Source: Euborellia annulipes (taxonomy: Eukaryota > Arthropoda > Insecta > Dermaptera > Anisolabididae). From it: a stretch of DNA of 64,000 nucleotides. Below the pieces are notes generated by a model. That model ran no database searches. It saw only the letters and a list, made by a program, of their open reading frames with translations, and had not been told where the DNA came from. Positions within the stretch are counted from its first letter, which is position 1; every line of letters starts with the position of its first letter. Location: positions 1 to 64,000 of the forward strand of contig JAKCPI010014339.1 of the NCBI GenBank assembly GCA_023213315.1, given 5' to 3'. Shown one piece after another: positions 33,833 to 45,278 of the stretch. Position numbers and translations under genes: made by a program.

Positions 33833-34719
33833 GGAACTATTTCCATTTTTTATGATTCCCGTCCCCCCTCCCAAAAAAAGACCACGCAGGTGTAATGTTA
33901 GGTAGTTTAGTTTACTCTTTTTTAAAATTTCTCTGGAGAAATTTTTAATTTTTTACTTTGAGGTCAACTTTAGTTTATTTCCTCTATCTTCTTTATTTCT
34001 TTAAAAGTTGAATGTCTTATAATTGGTTATTTTGCTCATAAAATTCTGAAACGGAAAAATAATTATATATTTAGAATTTTCTTACATATTTTTACTATTA
34101 TTTTTAGAAATGTTTTTGTTCTTATTACAAGCGTTGATTGATTTTGATTGATGTATAAAGATTGAGATAGAAGGAACTTAGAATGTTTAAAATTTAGTAT
34201 CGATCATCCTCCTTTTATAGGCGTAAAGCTAGTTGAAATGTTCCTACCCATGCCACAAAACCTCGAAATCCCCGAGGATAATCTCTCTGTGGTCAAGGCT
34301 GAAGACAATTTAAATATTTAAAAGGGATACAGAAGTCTTTTTATTAAAAAAAAAATTCGAATGATTTTTTTAAAGGTCAGATCTTATAACACTAAAAAAA
34401 ATTCTCTACCGAAATCCAAGAGTTTTTCCTAAATCTTGTAAACAAGACAAATTCATTACTTAAACATACCTTCCCAGTCTATTTAACCCCTTTTTGTAAA
34501 AAATTAACGTCTCTTCGACCGCATCTAGAGAACGTTAATTACACAGGGGGACAAAAAATATTTTTTTTCTGCGTGATAAGCTTATGAAGTCAATTTAGAT
34601 AGGATAATGAAGTACTGAGCTTATAAATTATTTTGTTTGAATTGCCTCTGATTGCACTAGAAACTGGACTAAAAACAACAAAGGAAATGCCATACAAAAC
34701 TGTCTTTTTAACTCTTATT

Positions 34720-35099
34720 CAGGTCTATTCTCTAAAAGCAGACGTTAAAATTTAACATCATAAATTGGGTGTTAAAAAGTAAAGTAATAACATCAGCTTT
34801 AAAAAAATCCTAATCTCTAAACCAAATTTTAACAGCGACGTTAACATGTTGCTTTTATCTCAAAGCTGTCAAAATCATAACCTTACGTTTTGGTTAAAGA
34901 CGCCAATTTGATGCATTAAACACGGCGTTAAAATAATAAAGGCACCCCCTGGACATGACATTAATTTTCAACACTATTGAATAAATGTCAACTCATGGCG
35001 TTAAAGTTTTTGCTTACAGAATAGCAATTTGAGACAAGGTGTTAAAATTTCTGATATCAGATGTTAAAAGTTAACGTTTTTGTTTATAGAATAAACCTG
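34720..35099. repeat. MITE-like repeat, copy 2
   Basis: It begins CAGGTCTATTCTCTAAAA and ends TTTATAGAATAAACCTG, so the ends are inverted more clearly than in copy 1 (29720-30006). Compared with copy 1, an extra segment ending TTAAAAGTTAACG is kept near the right end. Confidence 0.65.
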
Positions 35100-36547
35100 A
35101 TTGATATGTTTTTGTTTTTATAATTAATTTTATTATTCTTTCTCTAAATATTTACATATATAGAAAAAAGTAGAGTCAAATGAACAAAAATATTATTTAC
35201 AATTCAGCAGACCAAAATTAGCTAAAATTCTTTAATAAATCTCATACCGCAGAATCAGTGTTGTCCTGTGTTATTGCTGTACATTATTCTAATTTTTTCT
35301 CTGCTATTCCTAGGACTACAGTGGGCGATCAGCTAATGTGTAGCTCTTACCGGAAACAAATGAACGGACAATAAAAATAAAGACCTTTTCGGAAAATGAA
35401 CATCTCGCAATTTCATAAAAAGAAGCGAATGCCTAAACCTACATATATCAACAAATATTTTTGGTAAATCGATGATCGATTAACGAACAATTCCGGTAGC
35501 CAACTTGGCTTTGAACCGATTATATTCGTTAACCGATCGCCAACTGTTTTATATTCTTATGATTTTAATTTAAAATATAAGCCTATAATATAATGCTTTC
35601 TTTTATAAAAGTTGACTATAAAAGGGCAAAATAATTTTTTATACTCATTACTTATCTACTTTATGACACATGACTATATTTCTCTACTGGATATCCTACA
35701 TTTATTTAAAATATTCGTGTGAAATGTAGATAAGTTTCTACTATTTACATTAAAATTTCGCCTGACTAAAGATTCCATAAAGGTTTTAATAAAAAAAAAA
35801 AGCTTTCGAGGTGAAAGACCTCTTATCACCCTATATTTATCCCAACAGGCTTTTCATGTGGGTGAGTGACCTCATTTGCCTACAGGGTGAATATTGTAAC
35901 GTTTGAATGATTCATTTAAACGAATTCTTTAAAATAATTATTTTTTTGAATTTATTTCTATTATTACTGGTGATTTAAAGCAATTATGGATTTGTTAATT
36001 ATAACAAACAGGTTAATTAAGAGGCAAATTGTTAACAATTTATTTGAAGAGATACTCTATCAGTACGTGCCTGGGGCCAGTCTTCTCTTCTTTGGGCAGA
36101 AAAAAACATTGATATTAGAAAAATAGAAACCCGATTCCGCCCCAAAAATCTTTTATTTAACCCTAGTCGATAGTTTTGTGGACTATTCGACATCTATCCT
36201 CTTGAAAAAAGCTTTTCGTGCCTCCTGCACTCGTAATCAACAATCAATATTGTTGTAAAATATGGTAGATTTTTTTGGGACTTAACCGGATTAGAGTGGC
36301 TTTTGGCTTATTTGCATATAGTCAGGCCATATGAAGGGTGATATCCCAAAAAAACATCAAATTTTACTCAACTCATAACGAGTACAGGAGACACGGAAAA
36401 CTTTTTTTCCCTTTGTCGTGAGGATTGGTGATGCCGAAATTGTTTCACCTTTTCAAAATTTACACCAAAAGAATATAATTTTAATAATTAATAGGTTCTT
36501 TATTAATGATAATATTAATCCGGAACTAAATTATTACCTCCACTACT

Positions 36548-36780
36548 AGGAGCGGTTCTGGAAATTTGTTTTGGAGGGGGGCTGAAATTTTTTTGAGACA
36601 TCTTCGTGGAGGGAGGGAGGGGAATTTGAATGTTTAAAAAACTATTCATAATAAATAAAAATAATGTATAAAAACAGTTCTTACTTAAAAATATCTAGTG
36701 TGAATTAAAGTCCTCTGGGGAGGAGGGAGGGCTATAGCCCCATTATCCCCCCCCCCCCCCCCTTAAGGACCGCTTCCCAG
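36548..36780. repeat. Possible hAT-like MITE with G-rich ends
   Basis: AGGAGCGGTTCTGG on the left and AAGGACCGCTTCCCAGGAG on the right are roughly inverted. Purine-rich G runs follow the left end, and a 16-C run at 36747-36762 precedes the right end. No target duplication is clear. Confidence 0.35.
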
Positions 36781-36927
36781 GAGTATGTGGGCATTAACAA
36801 AATCCTGAGGCCGTCACTCTACAACATAAAATAATCATACAATACCATTATAATATGTAAAGTTCATATGATGGTAGAAAATGAGAGACCCTAGCTAAAG
36901 TTTTTTCTTTATTTATTTAATTCACAC

Positions 36928-36968
36928 AGCTGACGTTTCGGTACCGAGTGTGAACCATCTTCAGAGCT
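36928..36968 (-). ncRNA. Hammerhead ribozyme motif
   Basis: Minus strand: stem I AGCT, CTGAAGA, T, GGT...ACC stem II, GAAA, CGTC, stem I AGCT. Stem I is a perfect four-pair helix whose sequence differs from those at 16214 and 42536. Confidence 0.7.
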
Positions 36969-37047
36969 GGCGAAAAGTCATTATGAAAGTGTCACAGTGG
37001 TTTTATACATTATTGAACCAAATCCTTGATATAATACATATTATGTA

Positions 37048-37251
37048 CAGTGAGGGACAATATTAAGTCCCACCCATGCTACTTGTGATTATTTCATTGT
37101 TTTTAAAAAAATTTAAAATATTTTTTAATGGAAACTTTCATGGTTCAAACATAGAAAATTTGCAATAAAGATTTTCATTTTCTTTTATAAAAACAATGAA
37201 ATAATCACAAGTAGAAAACGCATGAGTGGGACTTAATATTGACCCTCACTG
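37048..37251. mobile_element. Tc1/mariner-type MITE, family A, copy 3
   Basis: CAGTGAGGGACAATATTAAG and CTTAATATTGACCCTCACTG are inverted ends, flanked by TA at 37046-37047 and 37252-37253. The central arm order is inverted relative to the other two copies, as expected for a near-palindrome. Confidence 0.8.
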
Positions 37252-37337
37252 TACCTGGTGATCGTATACTGTATATATATTTATTATAACATGTTATAAG
37301 TGTTTGGTTCAACAACATATAAAATCCACTTTTCGCT

Positions 37338-37380
37338 AACTCGAAAGATGGTTCAAAAACGGAGAACCGAAACGTCAGTT
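37338..37380 (+). ncRNA. Hammerhead-like motif with damaged core
   Basis: AACT, CGAAAGA (CTGAAGA with the T lost and an A gained), TG, GTTC...GAAC-C stem II, GAAA, CGTC, AGTT. The stems still pair (AACT/AGTT), but the conserved CUGANGA box is broken, so cleavage is not expected. Confidence 0.55.
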
Positions 37381-37699
37381 GTATAGATTAAATAAATAAA
37401 GAAAAAACTTAAGCTTCGTCTCTCATTTTCTACCCTCTTATGAATATAACTGTTAACATCCCAGATATATAAATTACGTTTTGTAGCATTATAATATGAA
37501 TTTATGTTAGTTAACCGCTAAAGGAATTCATTTCATTCTTCAAAGTTTCAAATACAAGTTTGATTTTGATGATATACAAAAAATGTCGTTTAAATTTACG
37601 GAAAACAATATGAATATGATTAATGTAATATAAATGAAAATATCATCTAGAAGAGGATTGTCGTGATGATTGGATGAAATTAGAATAATCTATACATTT

Positions 37700-37860
37700 T
37701 TGGGCGTTTGCGCGGCCATGCAGGGGAGAAGAAGAGATGCGAGGGAGCCCCGGGGCTAGGGGGCGCCCGGTCGATTCCGTCGACGAGCTGCGACCCTTTG
37801 GAGCCCAGGAACCCGACAACGAACGCCCTTGGTCCTCTCTAACTCTCAAATTATCTAAGA
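37700..37860. other. GC-rich island of unknown origin in intron 1
   Basis: About 150 bases with composition unlike the AT-rich intron around them, including GCCCCGGGGC and GTCGATTCCGTCGACGAGC. An open frame exists on the minus strand (37643-37849), but I recognise no domain. It may be a decayed retroelement 3' end or part of a nested gene. Confidence 0.35.
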
Positions 37861-38101
37861 AACTTCCTCAATGATCTCAACCACAATTAGTACTGTTCGA
37901 ATTAAGCGGAATAAACAAATGATTTGACTTTCACGGTTTTAACAAAATAATTTTTCGGTATTAAAATATTCCCGACGGCCTAGTTTGAATTTTTTCTTAT
38001 ACACTGTAAAAAAAAATATGAATTTTCAATCGTTTTTCTTATACATTCGTGCTTGAATTTTTATATACCCAGTAGTTGTTTGTAGCTGGGAATAGCAGTT
38101 G

Positions 38102-38377
38102 AGGACGATAAGGAGAATAAAACCAGCTTTAGTTTTTCTCTCTCACAACTTCAATTTATTTGCAAATATTTCGGCTCCTATACAGGGGCCATCTTCAGTG
38201 CATGTATGAATTTTTTGAGAGAGATTGTCAATTTAGTAAAAATATTCTCAAGAACAATTGAGCGCATGAGCCTCGTGTCTGGACGGTCTATGCCAGTATA
38301 TCTGCCAGTATATTTGCAAATAAATTGAAGTTGTGAGAGAGAAAAACTAAAGCTGGTTTTATTCTCCTTATCGTCCT
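38102..38377. mobile_element. Foldback pair with a variant hammerhead
   Basis: AGGACGATAAGGAGAATAAA at the left and TTTATTCTCCTTATCGTCCT at the right are inverted, with arms continuing through CTCTCTCACAACTTCAATTT. The left arm holds the variant motif at 38161-38202. The right arm keeps TATTTGCAAATAAATTGAAG only. Confidence 0.7.
38161..38202 (-). ncRNA. Hammerhead motif with ATAT stem III and UU cleavage site
   Basis: Minus strand: stem I TGCA, CTGAAGA, T, GGC(CCCTGTATAGGA)GCC, GAAA, TATT, stem I TGCA. The reduced stem III is A-T-A-T instead of A-C-G-T, still self-complementary, and the cleavage triplet reads AUU. Stem I is a perfect four-pair helix. Confidence 0.6.
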
Positions 38378-38443
38378 TTTATATACCCAGTTTGTAAAAC
38401 CAAATTCATATGAATGAAAACTCACACACTGTTGGTAATTAGT

Positions 38444-38914
38444 AGAAAGGATAGGTCGATTCAGTCCAATAAAAATATATAAAGAATAATTTTATATATT
38501 TTTTATTATTCTATTTAGTCTCCAGATCTCAGACCTGACTGTTTCGGCCACTTTGCTGTTTGCCTTCCTCAGTGAGGGCCGGTAGGTGAGATGAAATTAT
38601 CATTTAGATCCTTAACAAAAATACAATATGACACAATATGTCATCACTTTCGAATTATATGTCTTATTGTATTTTTGTTAAGGTTCTAAATGATAATTTC
38701 ATCTCACCTATCTAGGTAAATATGTTTGTAAAATAAAATAAAATTCTTAATTACCATAAATTTATATATTTTATAACGTATATCATTTAGATCCTCACTG
38801 AGGAAGGCAAACAGCAAAGTGGTCGAAACCTATATAGAATAATAGAATAATAAAAAATATATAAAATTATTCTTTATATATTTTTATTGGACTGAATCGA
38901 CCTATCCTTTCTAC
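38444..38914. mobile_element. Foldback pair with hammerhead-like remnants
   Basis: AGAAAGGATAGGTCGATTCA at the left and TGAATCGACCTATCCTTTCT at the right are inverted, with AT-rich arms. Opposing motifs near 38530-38575 (-) and 38797-38836 (+) read CTGAGGA, A, GGC...GCC or GGTC, then GAAAC. The cleavage segment (CAGTC or CCTA) departs from the consensus. An inner inverted repeat around 38600-38700 (GATGAAATTATCATTTAGAT) also pairs. Confidence 0.6.
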
Positions 38915-40420
38915 AAATTCATATGTCCTAGTTAATTAAGTAAAAAAAATATGAATCAAATTTATGTATGTTATTCTTAACAATGTAAATAATCCAGGCG
39001 TCATACATATGAAAGGGACTCAAGGGCGGATCCAGAGGAGTATCTCGGAGGGAGGGGGGGGTAATCTGGTGTGATGGTCGCACAGCACACATTTTTTTCT
39101 TAATTTCGGTACTTATACAAGTTTATGAATATCCCTTGAAAATTTTTAACGCTGTATATATATATGAGACATAATTCTATTAAAAATCCGTGATATTGGA
39201 CAAATTGACCTAAAAATTCTCAATTGAATTGCTTTTGAGTTCTTATTATAAACTTCCTAAACATTCACCATCCACCTTAAACACCAGACCCACTTATTTC
39301 TTCATACATGGCAGAGAGCCAAATGTGATCAAATAAACGTTTAATGTTTAGAGGAAGATACAGAGCAAGCAAAAAGATTGAATATAAAAAAAGAAGAAAC
39401 TCTACATTTCTATAGGCCTATATTATACAAAGGATTTTAATTTTAGGTCCAATTGATATTTTTAGAAATGTATATTTGAGTTTTATGTGAAAGCAAAGTT
39501 ATAAAACATTAAACATAACAGTGTTTAAATAACCTAAATGAGAATTAAGGGAATAATTATATTGTATTTTTCCCTTGAGATTAATTTGACCTTAAAAGTA
39601 TTTTTTTTTAAATTCCATCCCGTGACCAATTTATTTAAAAGAATAAATTAAACTTATTTCGTGATTTTCTAAGATAAACGTTAAATTAGTTGAATTTATT
39701 GATATAATAGTTGAGACTAACATTAATGGTATTTGCATTGAGATTTGACCTTAAATTTGTTTTGTCTACGCATGCTGTTTTGAGGGTGTCTTGTAATTGG
39801 TGGTTAACGAGCGTTGCAGGCGTAAGGGGTCAGGGGGTCAGGTGGTATGAGTTCGAGGGTGCCTCACGACCTTGCTAAACCCCTCACTAGGGCGAATCAA
39901 TAGGAATCCGAAGGAGGAGGGGATCTTTTGGGTTTGCACCTCATCTAATTTCGGGACAAGTCTGTTTATTAAATTCTTTCATATTCGAAATAGAATCGAG
40001 AACGCATATATAGGAAAAAAATTTTAATCAATGGCTCCAAGGTCTTTCTTGTCTAGTTATTTGATTTATTAATTTCATCCCCCAATGAGTGGACAAAATC
40101 CCTTTCATGTTTAAATATGTAGTTCATATCAAAGAAATTTCTTCTTACTTGTTAGCAGTAATCTAGAAGATGAGATTATTTATTGGTCCAAATATTGCGG
40201 CACCAAAATGATAAAAATATTATATTAATACAAATATTGTTTTTACTAAATCTTTAATAAAGAAATTTATTGACACCTTGGGATGAATTGAATTCCTTTA
40301 ACACTTTTGACAATAATTAGAAATAAAATTAAAAAACGAAAAATCTGATTTTTATAATAGAAGAATTCTAATATGATCTTGTTTAATGAACTGATTCAAA
40401 AATATAATAACAATCCATAT

Positions 40421-41321
40421 ATAAAGGGGGTTAGACAAAATAATATGAACACCAAACATATAGACGATATTTATTTATTAATGTGTTGAGCTTGTAGAAA
40501 TTTTTACAGGTTATTTGGGGTTACTCTAGGATGTCTATCCTAAGTTTTTGACCTACAACTTGAGGTGGGGGTGCAAAAATCTCAAAATTTTTGGACTTTT
40601 TTCAGTTTCTTACTTATATCTAGTATACTTAGCATATTTTGTGCATCGTAGTAGAATACAAAGTTGTAGAGCATTAAATTTGCCAAAATTTGGTTGATAA
40701 AACGAATTTGTAGACCCAATATTAACCGAGATACGGCCCATCAAAGTTTCTATTTGTTTTACATTTTGAGAAACTTTGTCTAACTTTGTTCGGCCGTATC
40801 TCGGTTATTATTTGAGTCTACAAATTCGTTTTATCAACCAAATTTAATGCTTTACAACTTTGTATAATACTATCGTGTACAAAATTTACTTAGTTTTGTT
40901 GCGCGACCTCCCTGAGACTTGTCGCTCGACAAAATCGCTAGGTATGTACTAGGCTTAGGAAAGACATCCTAGAGAACCCCCTTTAAAAATTTCTACAAAT
41001 GGTGACTCACATTATTAATAAATAAATACTCAATTTCAAGAGGAAGTTTACTCGCAGTTCCTTATGATGGATAAGGTAAAATTTAATTAAAACAAAATGT
41101 TTGATTGTTGAAAATTATTTACAGAAAAACAGTCGAAATTATATCTCAACAATCAAACATTTTGTTTTGATTAAATTTTACCTTATCCATCATAAGGAAC
41201 TGCGAGTAAACTTGCACTTGAAATTGATTCTTATAAAAACTCGATACAATCCAGTTATTTTTAAATAAATATTATTTATATATCCGGTGTTCATATTATT
41301 TTATCTAACCCCTTTATATAT
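40421..41321. mobile_element. 900-bp foldback, probably Tc1/mariner-related
   Basis: The ends AAAGGGGGTTAGACAAAATA (40423) and TATTTTATCTAACCCCTTTA are inverted and lie in TATATA flanks. Each outer end continues with ATGAACACC/GGTGTTCAT. Internally, GTCTACAAATTCGTTTTATC pairs with its inverse (~40700 and ~40825), and a second palindrome sits at ~41060-41215. There is no ORF. Confidence 0.6.
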
Positions 41322-42371
41322 AAAAAAGAGGAAGTAAATTCTATTTTTTATCTAGGACAGGACTAGAACAGTTCGCCCTTGAATGGAGATCATTTTTTTT
41401 TTCAATTAACTCTTTTTCTTTATGGCAAATTTCTTTTAGACCCCGCTTTATTGATAATCTGTGTTCTAGTTAACTATACTATAAATATCACATTGTTTTA
41501 TCTCAAAAATAGTTATCGTTTTATCGTAAAGGTTTTCCTTCAACAATACATACATATCAAGATCAACATCTGCCGTCATTTATTCCGTCACATTCACTCT
41601 CATTTATTCATCTCCACTTATATTCTCATATTTTAAAACTATCTGACTAGAATTTCAAAAGATAATTATCTGCAACAAGAATCATAGGCAGATGGTGCCT
41701 AGGAAATTTTAACATGACCGTGGCATTCCGACAATGTGATTCAAGCCCAAGTCAAATAGAATCAAGTCCCATTTTTTTTTTATCCTTAAAATAAACACAT
41801 TTAAATCTAGATTTCAAGTTTCTGGTTTATATTAAAGAGTTGTAAGCAATCTTTTGATGTAAACTATCTATAGTATGTGGCTTTTTATTTCTTGTTTTAA
41901 AATTCTTATACACACGTGTATGTGTGTGCGTGTGAAGACAAATTTTCTCGGGTTGGTTGTTTTATTCGACGTTTCGTCTCTCCTTTTGGAGCTATTTTCA
42001 AGATTGTGAGATTAGGAAGTAAAGGTAGAGGTAGTTTGTTTTCGGAGTCGTAGTCTTGCTGGTCTCTATTTTGGATAGAGGGAGGGGTTTTCAGAAAGTC
42101 GATGTGATATTAGATATCTCCGAGGCTTGTGTTTGCTTTTGGGTTTTAGGAAGTGGTGCAGGGTTGGTTTGTGTCTTAGTGGTTGGTTTTGTTGAGTCTG
42201 AGATCTCAACCTACTTACTCTTCGAGTTATCGAAATGTTAGCTGGCCCATATATCGCCTGCTAAGAATCATGGTGGCGTTCGAAAATTCAATTTTTGAGT
42301 AGTGAGGAGAATCAAGACAGTCAAAAGCAATAAAGAAAAAATATATTTATCTTTCGCTCTATTTTACAAGC

Positions 42372-42413
42372 TTGTTGACTTTTCGGTCGATATTCCGGCC
42401 TTCATCAAGACAA
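42372..42413 (-). ncRNA. Hammerhead-like motif, one base off in the core
   Basis: Minus strand: TTGTC, TTGATGA (C3 changed to T), A, GGCCGGAATATCGACC, GAAA, AGTC, AACAA. It clearly shares ancestry with the + copy at 42536 but carries core and stem III changes. Confidence 0.5.
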
Positions 42414-42535
42414 TGTGCTGTTAGCCTCGAGCTCAGAGGGGCTCTTGGCCAAAATGTTTGTGTCAACATTCTTCTGATGACATTACTTCTGGTTCAATAT
42501 TCAGGAGTTGCTCTGAACTCGAGGCAAACAAAATA

Positions 42536-42577
42536 TTGTCCTAATGAAGGCCGAAATGTCGGCCGAAACATCGACAA
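42536..42577 (+). ncRNA. Hammerhead motif, five-pair stem I
   Basis: TTGTC (42536-42540), CTAATGA (42541-42547; CTGATGA with one G-to-A), one spare A, GGCC, loop, GGCC, GAAA (42565-42568), CATC, GACAA (42573-42577). Stem I TTGTC/GACAA is perfect. CATC is CGTC after a CpG transition. The box has T rather than A at the free N7 position. Confidence 0.55.
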
Positions 42578-42856
42578 GCGTGTAAAATAAAGAGAAAGAT
42601 AAATATATTTTTTCTTTATTGCTTTTGGCTGCCTTGAATCTCCTCACTACTCATTATACATTCAGCCACTTCTCCTGAAATTATTCAATTTTTGAGTTGA
42701 TCCTAGCAAACTTTGTTAAAATGTCTTCTCTTTTGAGTACCAAAGTGACGAAAAGAAATTTATATTCTTTGCTATTCATTCTGGCCTATTCATTTATTGC
42801 CCTGCTATCTAAATATATATGTTTATAAAACTTTCAAACGCCTTTTCTCGAATTGT

Positions 42857-43129
42857 CTTTTTTTTATTTAAAAAAAACACTTTTTTCTCATTCACACTCA
42901 CACACACACATTCACACAGTCTTTTTGGCAAATCAGGCCATATAAGACTTTTAACGATAACAGTTATTTGAATATATATGCATTTGGGGTCCAGGCCAGC
43001 CATACTAAATAATAATACTAATAAATTTGGTATCCAAATAGCTCCAAATCATCGCACTACCTGGGGTCCGAACCCACGACCCTTAGTATACAAGACAGAC
43101 GCGCTACCAACTACACCAAGCCCGAGGGC
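42857..43129 (-). mobile_element. tRNA-derived SINE with 12-bp target duplication
   Basis: TTCTCGAATTGT at 42845-42856 is repeated at 43130-43141. Minus strand: head CTTGGTGTAGTTGGTAGCGC with B box GGGTTCGGACC, the body, a GTGTGAGTGTGAATGAG-type tail and an A-rich end. This is the best delimited full-length copy (273 bp). Confidence 0.85.
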
Positions 43130-44394
43130 TTCTCGAATTGTTGAATTTCAACTCTTCTTCACTATTAACAGTCGATATACTTTATATAAAATAAGATATT
43201 TAATATTATTATAAATACATTTTTTTTTATTTTAAAATCTCCTTTCACTGCGCCTGCATTTGAAAATATTAGGCAAACCATGAAGCAGAAGTGTATATAT
43301 GGTTGCAGAATTCAAAGGAAAAAAATCCTTTTTTTTAATAAGATTAAATATTTTTAATTGTATGATAATAAATTACGTGTTTACCCTATCTCAAAACCTA
43401 AAATCATTAACTCTAATCTTAAATAAGAATCTGACTGGCTTCCTTTGACCTCAATACAATTTATTTTTTCTTTTTTGTTTTGAAGGTAAAGGTCATACTA
43501 TAACATGCAACTACTGACCTCTACTTACTAAATTTAATCTATAAAAAGAGACCATACTAAATTATTTCATATTAATATTAACCACTGGTTGGGATAAAGA
43601 ATTTTACGAGGTCACAGAAGATTTAGAAGAAATAAAAACTAACGATTCACGTTTTCTCAATAAAATAAAAGAAATTAATTCTTATCCTCTGTTATTTTCT
43701 TTTATTTCAAAAAAAAAATAAACAATACACTTAAGGAAAATTAATGAATAAAAAGAAAATTGATATCTAAAAAACAGTTGACAACTTTAATTTGAAAAAT
43801 AGACTGAAATAAATAAGAAACTAAACTAAAATAATCCGAACAGCTTGATTTTGTTTTGATTCGGCTGGTCTCATGTATGAGTAATGCCAATTTAAATGAT
43901 ACAACCACATGGTTAGGACATCAATCTTCGGATTGACCTAAGTTTCATCACACGTAACAATAAGATGTAACATTTATTTTCCTACATGACTTGGATGTCA
44001 AGAACGCGTGAATTAAACTCTGCCAAAAATTACATCGTAGATGGGATCAAACTGTTAAGTTTTTGTTCTTTATTTTAATTAATGATCTTAAAAATAAGAA
44101 ATTAATAATTTATATTTGTCTAAAATTGTCTAAAATAAATAATGAGTTCTTGTTGTTGAGAGGACCTTGACCTATATAAAAAGAAATCTTTCGTTTGTTC
44201 TGATCAATCAAAAAATAAAAAGTAAAAATATAAAAGTTTAAAAATCATCAATGAGAATTTTTTACTTTAAACATAATGACACTTTAAACAAATAATAACA
44301 ATAGATCAAAAAGTGTGAAGTTAATCTCGTTCTTTATTATTTATTTATTTTAAAAAAGAAAAATCAAATTTGTTACAGGAAGGAAGAAAGAAAA

Positions 44395-44490
44395 GATCAA
44401 GCAAATATAATTTATCATAATTAGAGCGACGTTTCGATTCCAATTTAAGATCATCGCTCTATTTTCAATAAATTATTTCTCTCTTCCTGA
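44395..44490. repeat. Hammerhead repeat remnant
   Basis: Minus strand 44424-44459: GAGC, GATGA (CTGATGA minus CT), TC...GA, ATC, GAAA, CGTC, GCTC. Stem I GAGC/GCTC is intact, but the core box has lost two bases. Confidence 0.5.
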
Positions 44491-44576
44491 CTGGACAGAG
44501 TTTGATTACAATTATAAATTGTGGAAGTAATTTGTTATGAAGAACTCAGGTCTTGTTAGTTAAATAATAAAAAAAA

Positions 44577-44812
44577 CGGTAGTTTTTGTTGCAGGTTTAT
44601 TTTGGGCTGAGCGAATCCGCTAGCATTCAGTTACGATGGCTATATACCATCATCTTCAGGTCTGGAAATCACAATAAAGTTATAATACGAATCAACTTTT
44701 CTTTTCTATATTATTTATAACTTTATTGCCATTTCCAGCCCTGAAGATCGAAACTGAATGCTAGTGCAGTCGCTCAGCCCAAAATAAACTTGCAATAAAA
44801 ACCTACAGTTTT
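44577..44812. mobile_element. Foldback pair with hammerhead-like remnants
   Basis: AACGGTAGTTTTTGTTGCAGG at the left and CTTGCAATAAAAACCTACAG at the right bound it; GGTTTATTTTGGGCTGAGCG is mirrored by CGCTCAGCCCAAAATAAAC. Motifs: minus 44630-44660 CTGAAGA, T, GATGG...CCATC, then GTAACTG; plus 44740-44760 CTGAAGATCGAAACTG with stem II deleted. Confidence 0.6.
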
Positions 44813-45014
44813 TACTTTCTCTTAAAATTGTTAATGCATTTATTTTCATTAAAATGGGGGAATGATTCGTTCCCAAAACGCCGACGAAAATAATTTTAGC
44901 CTTCTTTTACTCTTTATTCTATATTTCTTTTTCTCTCATGTTTAATTATTTTAAACAGGACGGAATGTAAGAGTTTATAAAGAAATTTTAATAGTTGTTT
45001 TTGTTTATTTCCAG

Positions 45015-45278
45015 GTTTCCATATGACACCTCAACTGAGTCGCATCTTCCCGGAGTCTTGTCTTCTAATCGTCGTTGGTGTTGTCATCGGCGTTCTACTT
45101 TATGTCACCTCTTCAGTCCATGTCTCGCCACTCACGCCTGATACTTTTTTCCTGTATATGTTACCGCCAATTATCCTTGATGCCGGTTATTTTATGCCAA
45201 ATCGTCTCTTCTTCGACCATCTAGGAACAATCTTACTTTTTGCAGCAATCGGGACTATCTTCAATACGTTAACTATTG
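45015..45278 (+). CDS. Nhe: Na+/H+ exchanger, coding exon 2
   Basis: Acceptor TTTCCAG|GT; GT completes Gly120, giving the read-through AKIG-FHMTPQ that matches the family. It encodes residues 120-207 plus one base. PESCLLIVVGVVIG begins a membrane helix, and SPLTPDTFFLYMLPP leads into the signature LPPIILDAGYFMP (residues 169-181). This is followed by FFDHLGTILLFAAIGTIFN, the next helix. This region lines the transport path and is the classic inhibitor-sensitive segment of NHEs. Donor TTG|GTAAGT, phase 1. The exon is less AT-rich than its flanks, as expected for coding sequence. Confidence 0.96.

Larger units (their letters stand above)
36890..37440. mobile_element. Foldback pair with two opposing hammerheads, split by a MITE
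   Basis: GGTAGAAAATGAGAGAC... at the left and ...GTCTCTCATTTTCTACC at the right are inverted; the arms continue through AAGTTTTTTCTTTATTTATT and its inverse. Both arms carry hammerhead motifs. A family A MITE (37048-37251) sits at a TA between them. Confidence 0.75.
42290..42655. mobile_element. Foldback pair with two opposing hammerheads of the CTGATGA type
   Basis: AGTAGTGAGGAGAATCAAGAC at the left and its inverse ending CTCCTCACTACT at the right bound the unit. The arms include AAAGCAATAAAGAAAAAATA and TTTTTTCTTTATTGCTTTTG. Hammerhead motifs are at 42372-42413 (-) and 42536-42577 (+), pointing away from each other. Confidence 0.7.
7397..45014 (+). other. Intron 1 of the exchanger gene (37.6 kb, phase 1)
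   Basis: It is bounded by GTCAGT and TTTCCAG. It is mostly transposon-derived; separate entries list what I could identify. I see nothing beyond AT-rich sequence and short satellites in these stretches: 7800-8330, 8480-8940, 9430-9800, 10210-11020, 11230-13010, 13660-14930, 15120-15480, 17760-18080, 18730-19900, 20280-21410, 21710-22230, 22500-22860, 23290-24155, 28530-28765, 29340-29715, 30860-31840, 32070-34715, 35100-36540, 37445-37640, 38920-40420, 41325-42285 and 43142-44390. A worn hammerhead-like motif lies at ~41950-41995 and an R1 fragment at 32270-32480. Bases 30900-31160 are GC-richer and may be an unrecognised old repeat. Confidence 0.85.

Noticed and set aside
42978..43214. Open frame crossing a SINE
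   Set aside because: It lies mostly in the tRNA-like head of the SINE, as do similar frames near 46048-46296 and 63296-63514.
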